Shown here: in pieces, positions 29,888 to 38,804 of the stretch
Position numbering within the stretch: the first letter of the stretch is position 1
Layout: the number at the start of each line of letters is the position of its first letter
Notes under the pieces: model-generated
Told to the model about the DNA's origin: nothing
Seen by the model: only the letters and a program-made list of their open reading frames with translations
Database searches by the model: none
Program-made: the position numbers and the translations under genes
Origin: Pseudomonas sp. FP2196
GTDB lineage: Bacteria > Pseudomonadota > Gammaproteobacteria > Pseudomonadales > Pseudomonadaceae
Length of the DNA: 64,000 nucleotides
Direction: 5' to 3'
NCBI RefSeq assembly: GCF_030687715.1
Contig: NZ_CP117445.1
Location: 5,197,501-5,261,500, forward strand

Positions 29888-30904
29888 ATGTCTTCCTTGA
29901 ATCAGGCGCTGCGCGCCGCCCTCGACCAACGCCAGGACCTGCTCGCCGAGCTGCATAGCCAAGGCACCGACTGCTATCGGCTGTTCCACGGCAGCCAGGA
30001 AGGTGCTGGCGGCCTGACCATCGACCGCTACGGCCCGCAACTGCTGGTGCAGAGTTTTCACCAGACGCTGGAGCGTGACGATCTGCTGCAACTGCACGCC
30101 ATGGTCAACCAGACGTTGGGCTTCGACACCCTGCTGGTTTACAACGACCGCTCCCGCGGCAACTCGCGTATCGACCGCGAAGACAGCGTCTATAAAGCCG
30201 ACGCCGCCGCGCTGGCCGATCTGGTCGGTCACGAGTGGGGCCTGAACTACCGCGTTCGCGGGCGCCATGCCGGGCAGGATCCATTGCTGTTCCTCGACCT
30301 GCGCAACACCCGCGGCTGGGTCATGGATCACGCCCAGGGCAAAAGCGTGCTCAACCTGTTCGCCTACACCTGCGGCGTTGGCCTCAGCGCCGCGGCCGGT
30401 GGTGCGCGTGAGGTGTGCAATCTGGATTTTGCCGAAGGTAACCTCGCGGTCGGACGCGAAAATGGCCTGCTCAATCCGCAATTGCCCGAAATGGAATTTA
30501 TCCAGTCTGATTACTTCCCGGCGATTCGCCAACTCGCCGGCCTGCCGATCAGCCAGCGGCGCGGGCAGAAGCTGCCGAGCTATCAGCGCCTCGAACAACG
30601 CCAATACGACCTGGTGCTGCTTGATCCGCCAGCCTGGGCCAAGAGTGCATTCGGTACCGTCGACCTGCTGCGCGATTATCAGAGCCTGCTCAAACCGGCC
30701 CTGCTGACCACTGCCGACAACGGCGTGCTGATCTGCTGCAACAACCTGGCGAAAGTCAACATGGACGACTGGCGTGAGCAGGTGTTGCGCTGCGCCGAGA
30801 AGGCCGGGCGACCGGTGCGCGAGTGGAGCGTGATGACGCCGGGCGCAGACTTCCCGTCAATGGACCAGCAGCCACCTCTGAAAACCCTGATCCTCCAGCT
30901 CTGA
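29888..30904 (+). CDS. RlmI-like class I SAM-dependent RNA methyltransferase
   Basis: A 338-residue enzyme with an N-terminal PUA-like/EEHEE region and a Rossmann methyltransferase domain. Motif I is NLFAYTCGVGLSAAAGG (about residue 155) and motif IV is LDPPAWAKS (about residue 245), typical of the RlmI/RlmK family that makes 5-methylcytosine or 7-methylguanine in 23S rRNA. The motif order suggests an rRNA target, but the exact base cannot be told. Confidence 0.85.
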   Translation: MSSLNQALRAALDQRQDLLAELHSQGTDCYRLFHGSQEGAGGLTIDRYGPQLLVQSFHQTLERDDLLQLHAMVNQTLGFDTLLVYNDRSRGNSRIDREDSVYKADAAALADLVGHEWGLNYRVRGRHAGQDPLLFLDLRNTRGWVMDHAQGKSVLNLFAYTCGVGLSAAAGGAREVCNLDFAEGNLAVGRENGLLNPQLPEMEFIQSDYFPAIRQLAGLPISQRRGQKLPSYQRLEQRQYDLVLLDPPAWAKSAFGTVDLLRDYQSLLKPALLTTADNGVLICCNNLAKVNMDDWREQVLRCAEKAGRPVREWSVMTPGADFPSMDQQPPLKTLILQL

Positions 30905-30915
30905 TCGTAATCCGC

Positions 30916-31002
30916 TGTAGGAACTGCCGAAGGCTGCGATCTTTTGACTTTGATTTCTTGAAAAACAAGATCAAAAGATCGCAGCCTTCGGCAGCTCCTA
31001 CA
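30916..31002. repeat. REP-like hairpin, family 2, head-to-head pair
   Basis: Two inverted arms starting TGTAGGAACTGCCGAAGGCT and ending in its complement (one mismatch) flank a short AT-rich centre. The same arm sequence recurs at 34350-34419 in the opposite arrangement. Confidence 0.88.
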
Positions 31003-31096
31003 AAGATCGCAGACAAATCTGAACAATCCTGTCCCACGCCATGTACTTCGGAACCAGAATCGCGTGCCATACTCCAAGGCACTCCGATTCAGACAG

Positions 31097-34048
31097 ATGA
31101 AGCCGCACATGCCCAAAGGATTGATTCGCGCGATTGGCGCCCTGTTGACCGCTCTGGCCCTCTACAGCCTGCTGGGGTTTCTGATTTTGCCGGGCATCGC
31201 CCTGCGCGTGGCTAACCAGCAACTGGCCAACTACGCCACGGTGCCTGCACATATCCAGCGCATCGAACTCAATCCGTTCAGTCTTGAAGTCACCCTTTGG
31301 GGCCTGGTCATCGGTGAACCGGGCAAGGAACAGGTCGGTTTCGAACGCCTTTACGCCAACCTGCAACTCGACAGCCTGTGGACAAAAGCGCTGCACCTGT
31401 CCGATATCGAGCTGGAAAAATCCAAGACCGAAATCCTTTTTGCCAAAGATGGCAAACTCAACCTGCTGGGCCTGTTCAAGCTCCCGGCCAGCGAACCGAC
31501 CCCGGCCGACCCGAATGCCAAACCGTTCCCGCTGCGCATCGACCGCATCAAACTGGCGGGTGGCACCCTGCATTTCGAGGATGCGCGCCCTAGCGAGCCG
31601 ATCGAGTTCCTCTACGACAAACTCGACTTCGAACTGAAGAACCTCAGCACCCTGCCCGAAGACAGCGCCGACATGACATTGGTCGCCGTCGGCCCTGCCG
31701 GTGGGCAGATCGACTGGAAAGGCAACTTCAGCCTGATTCCAATTGCTTCCGAAGGGACGCTGAAAATCACTGACGGCCAGATGAAATCCTTCTGGCCTTA
31801 TGTGCGTGACGCGGTGCCACTGGTGCTGGAAAACGGCGTGGTCAGTCTCAGCACCGACTACAAGCTCAACCTGTCGAAAGAAACCGAACTGCTGTTGAAC
31901 AACGTCGCGGTCAGCATCGCGCCGTTCGCCATCAAGGCACCGGACGGGCGCCCACTGGCGAAACTGGAACGTCTCGACATCAGCGAAACCACCGTGGACC
32001 TGGCCAAACAGCAAGTGGTGGTCGGCAAGATTCGCAGCAACAAACTGGAAACCTGGGCTGCCCTTGAAGCCGACGGTCAACTGGACTGGCAGAAACTGTT
32101 CGCCAGCCAACCGTCGAAGCCCGCCGCCAAAGCCGCCGCCGAACCGGTCAGTACGCCGGCCGCAGCCGACTCACCCAAGGCTGAATCCACGGCCCCGAGC
32201 AAGCCATGGCAGGTGCTGCTCAAAGATGTGCAACTGCGCAATTACCAAGTGCATCTTGCTGACCGTTCGGCCAATCCACCGGTGGCGCTGGATGTCGGCC
32301 CGCTGAATGCCGATCTGCAGGACTTCGACAGCCTCAACGGCTCGCCCTTCAAGGTCAAACTCGATTCCGGGCTGGGCAAGCAAGGAAAGATCATGGCCGA
32401 CGGCGTGGTCAACCTCGCGCCCGTTACCGCCCAACTCAATGTGAAAACCCAGGACATAGACCTGCGCGTCGCGCAGTCCTACATCAATCCGTTCATTCGT
32501 CTCGAACTGCGCAGCGGCATGCTTGGCAGTGACCTCAAGGTCAATCTCAAGAGCACCGCCCCGCTGGCGCTCAGCGTGACCGGCCGGGCTCAGGTCGATC
32601 AACTGCACACCCTCGACACCCTGAAAACCCGCGACTTCCTCAAGTGGCAACAAGTGGTGGTGGAAGGCCTGAACTATCAGCACGGCGACAGCCTGTCGAT
32701 CGACAAGGTCAACCTGTTCCAGCCGTATGTGCGCTTCATGATCAACGATGACCGCACGACCAACATCGACGATCTGCTGATCCCGCAGCCTGCCGACAGC
32801 GGCACAAAACCGGCTGCCGCCACAACGGCCAGCAAAGACAAACCGCTGGGCATCCACATCGGCGGCATCGCGATCAATGACGGTTCGGCCAACTTCGCCG
32901 ACTTCAGCCTGACCCCGAACTTCGCCACCGCCGTCCAGCAACTCAACGGCCAGATCGGCACCATCGACAGTCGACAGGTGAAACCGGCCACCGTCGATAT
33001 CAAGGGCAAGGTTGACCGCTATGCGCCAGTGACGATCAAGGGCGCGGTCAATCCGTTCGACCCGATGGCCAGCCTCGATATCACCACCAGTTTCAAACGT
33101 GTCGAGCTGACCACGCTGACGCCCTACTCCGGCAAATTCGCCGGTTACCGCATCCGCAAGGGCCGACTCAACCTCGACCTGCATTACCTGATCACCAAAG
33201 GCCAGTTGAAAGCCGAGAACAAAGTGGTGGTCGAGCAACTGCAACTGGGCGAAAAAGTCGACAGCCCGGACGCCGTGAGCCTGCCGCTGAAACTGGCGAT
33301 TGCCTTGCTCAAGGACGTCGACGGCAAGATCTCCATCGAACTGCCGGTGACGGGCGACTTGAACAACCCGCAGTTCAGCGTGATGCCGATTGTCTGGCAG
33401 ACCCTGCGCAACCTGATCGTCAAAGCCGCTGCCGCGCCTTTCAAAATGATTGGCGGACTTGTCAGTGGTGGCGGTTCCGAAGATCTCGGCACAGTGTCAT
33501 TCGCACCCGGGTCCAGCGAGTTGAACAAGGATGCCGAGAGTGCGCTGATCAAGCTATCCCAGGCACTCAAGGAACGTCCGGCCCTACGCCTGGAAATCGA
33601 GGGCGCCGCCGCAAAAAGCAGCGACGGTCCATTGCTCGCCGAGCAGCGCCTGGAACGTGAATACCAGTACAACTACTACAAGATGCTCCAGCGCCGTGGC
33701 GATAAAGTCCCGGCTCAGGCTTCCTTGATCGAAGTGCCGGACAGCGAGAAAGGCCCACTGCTCGAAGGCATCTATCGCACTCGCCTGAAAACTCAGCCGC
33801 CGGCTGAATGGAAGGATCTGGGCAAGGAAGAACGCACAGCGAAAATGCGCGAAGGCGTGATCAATTTCTGGAGCGGCAGCGATGTGTTGCTGCGCCAGTT
33901 GGGCCAGGATCGCGCCAGCAGCATCAAGGATTATCTGGTGGATAAAGGTCAACTGGCTGACGAGCGCGTGTACTTCATCGACACCAATCTGGGCGAGGCT
34001 GAAAGCGATGGTCGGGTGGTGACGCAAATGCATCTGGATGCCGAGTGA
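31097..34048 (+). CDS. DUF748 (AsmA-like) protein with OmpA-like C-terminus
   Basis: A 983-residue protein with one N-terminal membrane segment (about residues 8-35) and a long periplasmic part. The region contains DUF748 repeats of the AsmA/bridge-like type, with beta-rich strings such as LKNLSTLPEDSADMTL. An Ala/Pro linker lies near residue 355. Residues from about 800 (VSFAPGSSELNKDAESALIKLSQAL) resemble an OmpA-like peptidoglycan-binding domain. AsmA-like proteins link inner and outer membranes and affect lipid transport; that role is inferred. Start choice between 31064, 31097 and 31109 is uncertain. Confidence 0.82.
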   Translation: MKPHMPKGLIRAIGALLTALALYSLLGFLILPGIALRVANQQLANYATVPAHIQRIELNPFSLEVTLWGLVIGEPGKEQVGFERLYANLQLDSLWTKALHLSDIELEKSKTEILFAKDGKLNLLGLFKLPASEPTPADPNAKPFPLRIDRIKLAGGTLHFEDARPSEPIEFLYDKLDFELKNLSTLPEDSADMTLVAVGPAGGQIDWKGNFSLIPIASEGTLKITDGQMKSFWPYVRDAVPLVLENGVVSLSTDYKLNLSKETELLLNNVAVSIAPFAIKAPDGRPLAKLERLDISETTVDLAKQQVVVGKIRSNKLETWAALEADGQLDWQKLFASQPSKPAAKAAAEPVSTPAAADSPKAESTAPSKPWQVLLKDVQLRNYQVHLADRSANPPVALDVGPLNADLQDFDSLNGSPFKVKLDSGLGKQGKIMADGVVNLAPVTAQLNVKTQDIDLRVAQSYINPFIRLELRSGMLGSDLKVNLKSTAPLALSVTGRAQVDQLHTLDTLKTRDFLKWQQVVVEGLNYQHGDSLSIDKVNLFQPYVRFMINDDRTTNIDDLLIPQPADSGTKPAAATTASKDKPLGIHIGGIAINDGSANFADFSLTPNFATAVQQLNGQIGTIDSRQVKPATVDIKGKVDRYAPVTIKGAVNPFDPMASLDITTSFKRVELTTLTPYSGKFAGYRIRKGRLNLDLHYLITKGQLKAENKVVVEQLQLGEKVDSPDAVSLPLKLAIALLKDVDGKISIELPVTGDLNNPQFSVMPIVWQTLRNLIVKAAAAPFKMIGGLVSGGGSEDLGTVSFAPGSSELNKDAESALIKLSQALKERPALRLEIEGAAAKSSDGPLLAEQRLEREYQYNYYKMLQRRGDKVPAQASLIEVPDSEKGPLLEGIYRTRLKTQPPAEWKDLGKEERTAKMREGVINFWSGSDVLLRQLGQDRASSIKDYLVDKGQLADERVYFIDTNLGEAESDGRVVTQMHLDAE

Positions 34049-34344
34049 TGAAGCGCAGATGGCTGGCCGTGATGACTCTGACACTCGTTGTTGGCCAAGC
34101 CTCGGCGTCGGATACGTTGCGTTGCGGCAGCCAACTGATCAGCCTTGGCGACCGCGCAAGCGAAGTACTGCACAAGTGTGGTGAGCCGGTCAGTCGCGAT
34201 GCGCTGGGTTACAAGCGTAGCGCCAATCGCCGCGAAGAGTTTCAGGTCGAGGAATGGACCTACGGCCCGAGCAACGGCATGTATCAATACTTGCGCTTTG
34301 AAGGCAATCGCCTGCGCCAGATCAACAGCAAACGCGGCAACTGA
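34048..34344 (+). CDS. DUF2845 secreted protein
   Basis: A 98-residue protein with signal peptide (MKRRWLAVMTLTLVVGQASA). The mature DUF2845 domain has two Cys (LRCGSQLI and HKCGEPV) likely to form a disulfide, then an EEWTYGP strand. ATG 34048 shares one base with the stop of the DUF748 gene, implying translational coupling. Function unknown. Confidence 0.88.
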   Translation: MKRRWLAVMTLTLVVGQASASDTLRCGSQLISLGDRASEVLHKCGEPVSRDALGYKRSANRREEFQVEEWTYGPSNGMYQYLRFEGNRLRQINSKRGN

Positions 34345-34349
34345 AAATC

Positions 34350-34419
34350 AAAAGATCGCAGCCTTCGGCAGCTCCTACAGGAAACCAATGTAGGAGCTGC
34401 CGAAGGCTGCGATCTTTTT
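34350..34419. repeat. REP-like hairpin, family 2, everted pair
   Basis: Perfect 29-30-bp inverted arms (34350-34379, 34389-34418) surround a 9-base loop. TTTTT follows the right arm on the plus strand, so it could also terminate the DUF748-DUF2845 transcript. Confidence 0.88.
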
Positions 34420-34434
34420 GCCTTGTGAAATAGA

Positions 34435-34464
34435 ACAGGCCCCGACACAAGTGCCGGGGCCTGT
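34435..34464 (-). terminator. Possible terminator of the BON-protein gene
   Basis: A GC-rich 10-bp stem ACAGGCCCCG/CGGGGCCTGT lies about 105 bp past the stop codon. The T-run on the minus strand is broken (TCTATTT), so the call is moderate. Confidence 0.5.
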
Positions 34465-34570
34465 AATGGTCACATCCGTATGACCGGTCGCATGAACTCT
34501 AAAGTTGCGGCAGACGTATTGCTCGGCCCGTCTGTCGCACCTTCTCCCGGTCCAGGCGAGAAGTCATGCC

Positions 34571-34927
34571 TTACTCGGCTTTCAGGCCGTCAGCGGAGAC
34601 CGCTTTGACGCCTTTGATTTTCTTGGTGATGGCCACTGCGGTAGCTTTCTGAGCGTCGGTTACAGCTACGGTCGACGACAGGGATACAACACCTTTGTTG
34701 GTTTCTACTTTGATATCGGTGCCTGGAATGCCTTTTTCGGTAACCAGGTCGCTTTTCACTTTGGTAGTGATCCAGGTATCGGAAGTAGCTTCTTTAGCCT
34801 TGGTGACTTCACCGGCAGCCAGAGTCATTGGAGCCTGGGTAGCCTGTGTGGATTGGGCGAATGCACCCGAAGCCATGGTCAGGGTCAGCGCGGTAGCAGC
34901 AGCGGCAGTGATAGCGAACTTCTTCAT
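34571..34927 (-). CDS. BON domain periplasmic protein
   Basis: A 118-residue protein with a signal peptide ending ASGAFA and one BON domain (ITTKVKSDLVTEKGIPGTDIKVETNKGVVSLS type alpha/beta fold). BON proteins such as OsmY bind membranes or protect the envelope during osmotic stress. Transcribed alone from a 250-bp upstream region shared with the end of pilA. Confidence 0.9.
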   Translation of the reverse strand: MKKFAITAAAATALTLTMASGAFAQSTQATQAPMTLAAGEVTKAKEATSDTWITTKVKSDLVTEKGIPGTDIKVETNKGVVSLSSTVAVTDAQKATAVAITKKIKGVKAVSADGLKAE

Positions 34928-35178
34928 ACGAGTAACTCCTGTTTTTCTGGAAAGTCTGCTGGATGTCTTGTCAGCAGGGTTACTGGAGATATTGCGAACG
35001 CTGTGCCAACTTTTTCTTCGGTAAAATATCCTTATAAATCAATTGCTTACCAATAAAGCAAATTTTCGGATTCATGCAAATTGCATGACTTTGCGAAAAT
35101 TCACATGCAAGTTGCGGTTTTTTGAAAAGTTCCTAAGGTGCTGAAATTATTGAAGCTTTTGAGAACCACTGCGCAATG

Positions 35179-35208
35179 AAAAATGCCCCGCATTGGCGGG
35201 GCATTTTT
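35179..35208 (-). terminator. Terminator of pilA
   Basis: GCCCCGC-ATTG-GCGGGGC with A/T runs on both sides (AAAAAT and ATTTTT) lies 17 bp after the pilA stop. It could act in both directions. Confidence 0.9.
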
Positions 35209-35224
35209 CAGAAATGGCCTGACA

Positions 35225-35656
35225 TTATGTACCGCTGGCAGTGCAGCCTTTTGGCGAGTAGTCCGGTGCAACGGTAGTGCCGCAAGTCCATACGCCCGCA
35301 CCGGTGCCGGAGGAGCGCGTGAGTGTGATGGTTTTATCCAGCACTGGACCTGGCGCGTTTTTAATCGTGCAGACGATTGTCCCCGCACCGGTGGACGCGG
35401 TGCCCGACGCAGTGACGGCGCAATTGGAGGTTGTGACGGTCGCTGCGCCCGCAACTAATGTCAGTGTCGGATCAGTCCCTTGGTTGATGGTGTCCTCGAA
35501 AGGTACTTTCATCGCGCTGATTTCAGCCAGCCCCGCCGTCACCTTGGACCGCGCCTGATATTTCGAATACTGCGGCAGGGCGATAGTCGCCAGAATCCCG
35601 ATGATTGCCACAACGATCAGCAGCTCGATCAGAGTAAAGCCTTGTTGTTTTTTCAT
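35225..35656 (-). CDS. pilA: Type IV major pilin PilA
   Basis: A 143-residue type IVa pilin. The short leader MKKQQG precedes FTLIELLIVVAIIGILATIALP, with Gly-1, Phe+1 and Glu+5, the PilD processing site. The globular part has four Cys (SNC, IVC, WTC, KGC), the last two suitable for the C-terminal disulfide loop. The start at 35656 is fixed by the leader. It is divergent from pilBCD and has a sigma-54 promoter. Confidence 0.94.
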   Translation of the reverse strand: MKKQQGFTLIELLIVVAIIGILATIALPQYSKYQARSKVTAGLAEISAMKVPFEDTINQGTDPTLTLVAGAATVTTSNCAVTASGTASTGAGTIVCTIKNAPGPVLDKTITLTRSSGTGAGVWTCGTTVAPDYSPKGCTASGT

Positions 35657-35704
35657 AGACACGCTCCATGCATGAGTCGAATTCTCATGATCTGAGAAGG
35701 ACTG

Positions 35705-35721
35705 AGCATAGCCCATGCCAA
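35705..35721 (-). promoter_or_regulatory. Sigma-54 promoter of pilA
   Basis: On the minus strand TTGGCATGGGCTATGCT has the -24 GG and -12 GC in correct 11-base register; the -12 box reads ATGC instead of TTGC. The predicted start near 35694 gives a 38-base leader. Confidence 0.82.
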
Positions 35722-35794
35722 GCGCTTCAACGCCCTGCACACTAGGCAGTAACTGCGCACGACGCAGCTTCCTACAGCCTGTAACCGCACTATC

Positions 35795-35809
35795 TGACAC
35801 TTTTTGTCA
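35795..35809 (-). promoter_or_regulatory. Candidate PilR binding site
   Basis: An inverted TGACA/TGTCA pair (35795-35799, 35805-35809) lies about 100-115 bases upstream of the predicted pilA start, with another TGTCA at 35833-35837. PilR of P. aeruginosa recognises TGTC-containing repeats in the same interval. Confidence 0.5.
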
Positions 35810-35825
35810 CCTGCACCGGCCATGT

Positions 35826-35854
35826 TTGGCGCTGTCACTTGACTAGGCTATAAG
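35826..35854 (+). promoter_or_regulatory. Candidate sigma-70 promoter of pilB
   Basis: TTGGCG (35826-35831) and TATAAG (35849-35854) are separated by 17 bases, about 30 bases before pilB. Confidence 0.55.
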
Positions 35855-35882
35855 TCATGAACTGCAAGCGTGCGGAATCCCC

Positions 35883-37583
35883 ATGAATGACATCGCTCTG
35901 AGCGGTCTGGCCAAGCAATTGGTGCAGGCCGAACTGCTTACGGAAAAAAGTGCCCAGCAGGCCTGGCAACAGGCCCAGCGCAATCGACAGTCACTGGTCA
36001 GTTATCTGGTGCAGAACAAACTGGTGAAGAGCTGGCAGGTGGCCGAGATCGCCTCGGAGCACTTCGGCATGGCGTTCCTCGACCTCAATTGTCTGGACAA
36101 GGAAACCCAGCCCAAAGGCCTGGTCAGCGAAAAACTGGTGCGCCAGCACCACGCCCTGCCCTTGTGGCGACGCGGCAACAAACTGTTCGTGGGGATTTCC
36201 GACCCGAGCAATCATCAGGCGATCAACGACATTCAGTTCAGCACCGGACTGAGCACCGAAGCCATTCTGGTAGAGGACGACAAGCTTACCGAGGCCATCG
36301 AAAAATTCTTCGACACCCATGCCAGCGGTCTCGAAGACATGGCCGACGTCGATCTCGACGGCCTCGATGTCGAAGCCATCGATGACAACAAACAGGACGC
36401 CATCGGCGGACTCGATGCCGACGATGCGCCGGTGGTGCGTTTCGTTCACAAGATGCTGCTGGACGCGATCAAGAGCGGCTCCTCCGACCTGCATTTCGAG
36501 CCTTACGAAAAGAACTACCGCGTGCGGGTGCGCACCGACGGCATTTTGCGCGAGGTAGCCAAACCGCCCATCCAACTGGCCGGGCGAATTGCCGCACGCC
36601 TGAAAGTCATGGCCAGCCTCGACATCTCGGAACGGCGCAAACCGCAGGACGGGCGAATCAAGATGCGCCTGTCGAAGAGCAAGTCGATCGACTTCCGGGT
36701 CAACACCCTGCCGACCTTGTGGGGCGAAAAAGTGGTGATCCGGATTCTCGACCCGTCCAGCGCGCAGATCGGCATCGATGCGCTCGGTTACGAGCCGGCG
36801 CAGAAAGATCTGTACATGGCCGCACTCAAGCAGCCTCAAGGCATGATTCTGGTCACCGGCCCCACCGGCTCGGGTAAAACCGTGTCGCTGTACACCGGGC
36901 TGAATATCCTCAACACCGTGGACATCAACATCTCCACCGCCGAAGATCCGGTTGAGATCAACATGGAAGGCATCAACCAGGTCAACGTCAATCCGAAACA
37001 GGGACTCGATTTCGCCCAGGCCCTGCGCTCGTTCCTGCGTCAGGACCCGGACGTGATCATGGTCGGCGAGATCCGCGATCTGGAAACCGCCGAGATCGCG
37101 ATCAAGGCTGCGCAGACCGGGCACTTGGTGCTCTCGACCCTGCACACCAACAGCGCGGCAGAAACCCTCACCCGCCTCCACAACATGGGCATCCCCGGCT
37201 TCAACATCGCCACCTCGGTCAGCCTGATCATCGCCCAGCGACTGGCACGCAAGTTGTGCAGCCATTGCAAGAAAGCCATCGAGATCCCCCGCGAAACCCT
37301 GATCAAGGAAGGCTTCCCCGAGGATCGCATCGGCAGTTTCACGATCTACGAGCCGGTCGGTTGCGATCACTGCAACGGCGGCTACAAGGGACGCGTGGGG
37401 ATTTATGAAGTGGTGAAGAACACACCAGACCTGCAACGGCTGATCATGGCCGAGGGCAATTCGCTGGAAATCGACATTCAGATGCGCCGTGACGGTTTCG
37501 ACGACCTGCGCACTTCCGGTCTGCATAAAGCCATGCAAGGCATCACCAGCCTGGAAGAAATCAACCGGGTCACCAAGGACTGA
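35883..37583 (+). CDS. pilB: Type IV pilus extension ATPase PilB
   Basis: A 566-residue hexameric ATPase that powers pilus assembly. The N-terminal MshEN/GspE-N domain (to about 140) precedes the ATPase core with Walker A GPTGSGKT, an Asp box and Walker B with His box (VGEIRDLETAEIA, LSTLHTN). A zinc-binding tetracysteine is formed by CSHC and CDHC near residues 460 and 500. It heads pilBCD-coaE-yacG; pilC follows after 2 bases. Confidence 0.97.
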   Translation: MNDIALSGLAKQLVQAELLTEKSAQQAWQQAQRNRQSLVSYLVQNKLVKSWQVAEIASEHFGMAFLDLNCLDKETQPKGLVSEKLVRQHHALPLWRRGNKLFVGISDPSNHQAINDIQFSTGLSTEAILVEDDKLTEAIEKFFDTHASGLEDMADVDLDGLDVEAIDDNKQDAIGGLDADDAPVVRFVHKMLLDAIKSGSSDLHFEPYEKNYRVRVRTDGILREVAKPPIQLAGRIAARLKVMASLDISERRKPQDGRIKMRLSKSKSIDFRVNTLPTLWGEKVVIRILDPSSAQIGIDALGYEPAQKDLYMAALKQPQGMILVTGPTGSGKTVSLYTGLNILNTVDINISTAEDPVEINMEGINQVNVNPKQGLDFAQALRSFLRQDPDVIMVGEIRDLETAEIAIKAAQTGHLVLSTLHTNSAAETLTRLHNMGIPGFNIATSVSLIIAQRLARKLCSHCKKAIEIPRETLIKEGFPEDRIGSFTIYEPVGCDHCNGGYKGRVGIYEVVKNTPDLQRLIMAEGNSLEIDIQMRRDGFDDLRTSGLHKAMQGITSLEEINRVTKD

Positions 37584-37585
37584 AT

Positions 37586-38803
37586 ATGGCGGTCAAGGCA
37601 GCGAAAATCAGCGTCTACGCCTGGGAAGGTACGGACAAGAAAGGCAGCAAACTCAGTGGTGAGTTGAGCGGTCTTAATCCGGCCTTGATCAAGGCTCAAC
37701 TACGCAAACAGGGGATCAGTCCGGGCAAGGTGCGCAAAAAATCCGCATCGATTCTGAGTTTCGGCAAACGCATCAAGGTCCGGGACATCGCGCTGTTTAC
37801 CCGGCAAATGGCAACCATGATGAAGGCCGGAGTGCCGCTGTTGCAGTCGTTCGACATCATCGGCGAGGGCTTCGAAAACCCGGCCATGCGCAAACTGGTG
37901 GACGAGGTGAAACAGGAGGTCGCCGCCGGTAACAGTTTCGCCAATGCCCTGCGCAAAAAGCCGCAATATTTCGACGAGTTGTATTGCAACCTGGTGGATG
38001 CCGGCGAACAGTCCGGCGCGCTTGATACGTTGCTGGAACGGGTCGCGACCTACAAGGAAAAGAGCGAGAGCCTCAAGGCCAAGATCAAGAAGGCCATGAC
38101 CTACCCCACCGCCGTGGTGCTGGTGGCCGCCGTAGTGACAGGGATTCTGCTGGTGAAAGTGGTGCCGCAGTTCCAGTCGGTGTTTTCCGGATTCGGCGCC
38201 GAACTGCCGGGCTTTACCCTGATGGTGATCAGCCTCTCGGAATTCATGCAGCAATGGTGGTGGGCAATACTCATCTTTCTGGTAGTGGCATTCTTCGGTA
38301 TTCGACATGCGCTGAAAACTTCCCAGGCTTTGCGCGACCGTCGCGACACCTGGCTGCTGAAACTACCGTTGGTGGGAACTTTGATGTACAAGTCCGCCGT
38401 AGCGCGATTTGCCCGAACCCTGTCGACTACCTTCGCTGCCGGGGTGCCCCTGGTCGAAGCGCTGGATTCGGTGGCAGGGGCCGCTGGCAACGTCGTGTTC
38501 AAACGCGCGATTCTGCGGATTCGCCAGGACGTTTCCACCGGCATGCAACTGAATTTTTCGATGCGCACCACCGGGGTGTTTCCCAACATGGCGGTGCAAA
38601 TGACCGCGATCGGCGAAGAATCCGGCGCGCTGGACGAAATGCTCGCCAAAGTTGCAGGATTTTACGAGGACGAAGTGGATAACATGGTCGACAACCTCAC
38701 CAGCCTCATGGAGCCGTTCATCATGGTGGTCTTGGGGGTGATCGTCGGTGGTCTGGTGGTGGCCATGTACCTGCCGATCTTCCAACTCGGCTCAGCGATC
38801 TGA
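37586..38803 (+). CDS. pilC: Type IV pilus platform protein PilC
   Basis: A 405-residue GspF-family inner-membrane protein. Two GspF domains (about residues 70-195 and 275-395) each show the FTRQMATMMKAGVPL or FARTLSTTFAAGVPL motif. Three hydrophobic segments are visible, near 175, 225 and at the C-terminus. It couples PilB rotation to pilin insertion. Confidence 0.97.
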   Translation: MAVKAAKISVYAWEGTDKKGSKLSGELSGLNPALIKAQLRKQGISPGKVRKKSASILSFGKRIKVRDIALFTRQMATMMKAGVPLLQSFDIIGEGFENPAMRKLVDEVKQEVAAGNSFANALRKKPQYFDELYCNLVDAGEQSGALDTLLERVATYKEKSESLKAKIKKAMTYPTAVVLVAAVVTGILLVKVVPQFQSVFSGFGAELPGFTLMVISLSEFMQQWWWAILIFLVVAFFGIRHALKTSQALRDRRDTWLLKLPLVGTLMYKSAVARFARTLSTTFAAGVPLVEALDSVAGAAGNVVFKRAILRIRQDVSTGMQLNFSMRTTGVFPNMAVQMTAIGEESGALDEMLAKVAGFYEDEVDNMVDNLTSLMEPFIMVVLGVIVGGLVVAMYLPIFQLGSAI

Positions 38804-38804
38804 C

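Noticed and set aside
35991..37538. 515-codon open frame on the minus strand
   Set aside because: It is antisense to pilB, which has all ATPase motifs.
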